In this document: one piece after another, positions 4,819 through 5,845 of the stretch
How the letters are laid out: each line of letters opens with the position of its first letter
Position numbering within the stretch: the stretch's first letter is position 1
DNA from: VRUE01 sp035557635
GTDB lineage: Bacteria; Actinomycetota; Thermoleophilia; Solirubrobacterales; 70-9
NCBI GenBank assembly: GCA_035557635.1
Contig: DATMDR010000070.1
Location: 1 to 5,845, forward strand
DNA: 5,845 nucleotides
Direction: 5' to 3'
Notes under the pieces: model-generated
The model's input: the letters and a program-made list of their open reading frames with translations, nothing else
Database searches by the model: none
What the model was told of the DNA's origin: nothing
Translations under genes and position numbers: made by a program

Positions 4819-5845
4819 CTACTCGATAACTGCGAGGACGTCGCCGCTGGTGACGGCCGCGCCCTCGGCGACTTTCAGAGAAGTGACTTTGCCTGATCTG
4901 TGGGCGGCTATCTCGTTCTCCATCTTCATCGCCTCTATTACGCAGATGAGATCGCCCTCGGCTACCTCGGCTCCCTCCTCCACCGCCACCTTCAGCACGG
5001 TGCCCTGCAGCGGCGAGGGGAGTGACTCGCTGGAGGCGCCGGCGGCGGCGCCGGACTTGCGCTCGCGCTTGGGCGGGCGCTTGCCGCCCGCTGCCGGAGC
5101 AGCACCGCCCGCGGCCGCCTCGCCGATCACCTTGACGTCGAAGAGCTTGCCGGAAACCTCGACCTTGTAGTCGCGGGAGACCAGCTCGGGTGACTCTTCG
5201 GCCTCGGCGGGAGCGGGCGCTGCCTCGGGCGCGGTCGCCTTCAGCCAGTCCCGATCCTCCATCAGGTCGCGGCAGGTCTCGCCCTTGGCCCACTGCTCCG
5301 TGGCAAGGATCGCCTTGTGGAAGGGGATCAGCGTGGTCAGGCCGCCGACTTCGTACTCGCCCAGCGCCCGCAGCATCCGCCGTGTCGCGTGCTCGCGGTC
5401 GACGTCCCAGACGATCAGCTTGGCGACCATCGGGTCGTACATCGGGGTCACCTCGGAGCCCGCCTCGACCCCGGAGTCGACCCGTACGCCAGGCCCGGCA
5501 GGCTCGCGGTAGCTGGTAATCGCGCCCGGCGCCGGGGCGAACTTCTTGTGCGCCGCCTCGGCGTTGATCCGGCACTCGATCGCGTGGCCGCGCAGCTCGA
5601 CCTCGTCCTGGGCGACCGAGAGCTCCTCGCCGGCGGCGACCAGCACCTGCTCGCGGACGATGTCGACGCCGGTGACCATCTCGGTCACGCAGTGCTCGAC
5701 CTGCACCCGCGTGTTCATCTCGAGGAAGAAGTACTCGTCGCCGACCTGCATCCCCTCGACCGTGCCGGCGCCGCGGTAGCCGACCGCGGCAGCCGCGTCG
5801 GTGGCGATCTTGCCGATTCGCTCGCGCATCTCCTCGTCGACCTGC
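4819..5845 (-). CDS. Acyl-CoA (acetyl/propionyl-CoA) carboxylase alpha chain, biotin carboxylase-BCCP fusion (partial, 5' end beyond window)
   Basis: This is the C-terminal part of a biotin-dependent carboxylase alpha subunit, which carboxylates its own biotin with ATP and bicarbonate and hands it to a partner carboxyltransferase beta subunit (not in the window) to make malonyl- or methylmalonyl-CoA. The frame is open through the right edge (QVDEE precedes the internal Met at 5829), so that Met is not the start; roughly 250 N-terminal residues are missing. Counting from it: FLEMNTRVQVEHCVTE at 35-50 is the ATP-grasp signature with Glu37, Asn39 and catalytic Arg41. RGHAIECRINAE at 80-91 begins the biotin carboxylase C-terminal domain, and YDPMVAKLIVWD lies at 131-142. 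A basic Ala/Gly-rich linker at about 238-268 precedes the biotinyl domain, where EAMKMENEI places biotinyl-Lys at 302. The protein ends VLAVIE with a TAG stop at 4819-4821. Whether acetyl- or propionyl-CoA is preferred cannot be read from this part. Confidence 0.93.
   Translation of the reverse strand, partial: QVDEEMRERIGKIATDAAAAVGYRGAGTVEGMQVGDEYFFLEMNTRVQVEHCVTEMVTGVDIVREQVLVAAGEELSVAQDEVELRGHAIECRINAEAAHKKFAPAPGAITSYREPAGPGVRVDSGVEAGSEVTPMYDPMVAKLIVWDVDREHATRRMLRALGEYEVGGLTTLIPFHKAILATEQWAKGETCRDLMEDRDWLKATAPEAAPAPAEAEESPELVSRDYKVEVSGKLFDVKVIGEAAAGGAAPAAGGKRPPKRERKSGAAAGASSESLPSPLQGTVLKVAVEEGAEVAEGDLICVIEAMKMENEIAAHRSGKVTSLKVAEGAAVTSGDVLAVIE

Noticed and set aside
4727..5575. Minus-strand open frame of 282 codons overlapping the carboxylase
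   Set aside because: It is a frame-shifted reading of the carboxylase gene, with Arg/Gly-rich composition and no domain; the biotinyl domain lies in the other frame.
1..5845. A novel defence, mobile or multi-gene accessory system
   Set aside because: All coding sequence is accounted for by metabolic enzymes and one sulfatase. No transposase, integrase, toxin-antitoxin pair, repeat-spacer array or reverse transcriptase is visible.

Overview
This 5.8 kb window comes from a high-GC bacterial chromosome. The codons are GC-rich at third positions, so long spurious open frames appear on the opposite strands. A carboxylase with biotin carboxylase and biotin carrier parts on one chain, and a secreted sulfatase whose style I associate with soil actinobacteria, suggest an actinobacterium. 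My best guess is the Thermoleophilia/Solirubrobacterales side, but this is an inference from protein style and not a proven placement.

Layout, left to right. Minus strand 33-2071: sucC then sucD, the two subunits of succinyl-CoA synthetase, with the sucC stop overlapping the sucD start (TGATG). A 58-base divergent spacer follows. Plus strand 2130-2837: a HAD-superfamily hydrolase of the haloacid dehalogenase type II shape, with several substituted active-site positions. Plus strand, about 2913-4697: an exported Cys-type (formylglycine) sulfatase of the GlcNAc-6-sulfatase/Sulf-like group, ending in an unusual charged Lys/Arg/Glu/Gln tail. Convergent to it, minus strand 4819-5845: the C-terminal part of an acyl-CoA carboxylase alpha chain (end of biotin carboxylase plus biotinyl domain). 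Its N-terminus lies beyond the right edge.

Functionally, sucCD is a core TCA-cycle step, and the carboxylase feeds fatty acid synthesis or propionate/acyl-CoA metabolism, which can re-enter the TCA cycle at succinyl-CoA. The HAD enzyme and sulfatase are co-oriented and closely spaced, so they may share a transcript, but nothing visible ties their chemistry together.

The most notable non-coding structure is a long imperfect inverted repeat (4714-4804) that fills most of the 121-base gap between the convergent sulfatase and carboxylase genes. It is probably a bidirectional terminator, or possibly a small repeat element. I see no CRISPR array, tRNA, rRNA, transposase, defence system or other clearly novel multi-gene system; most of the window is ordinary housekeeping and catabolic content.
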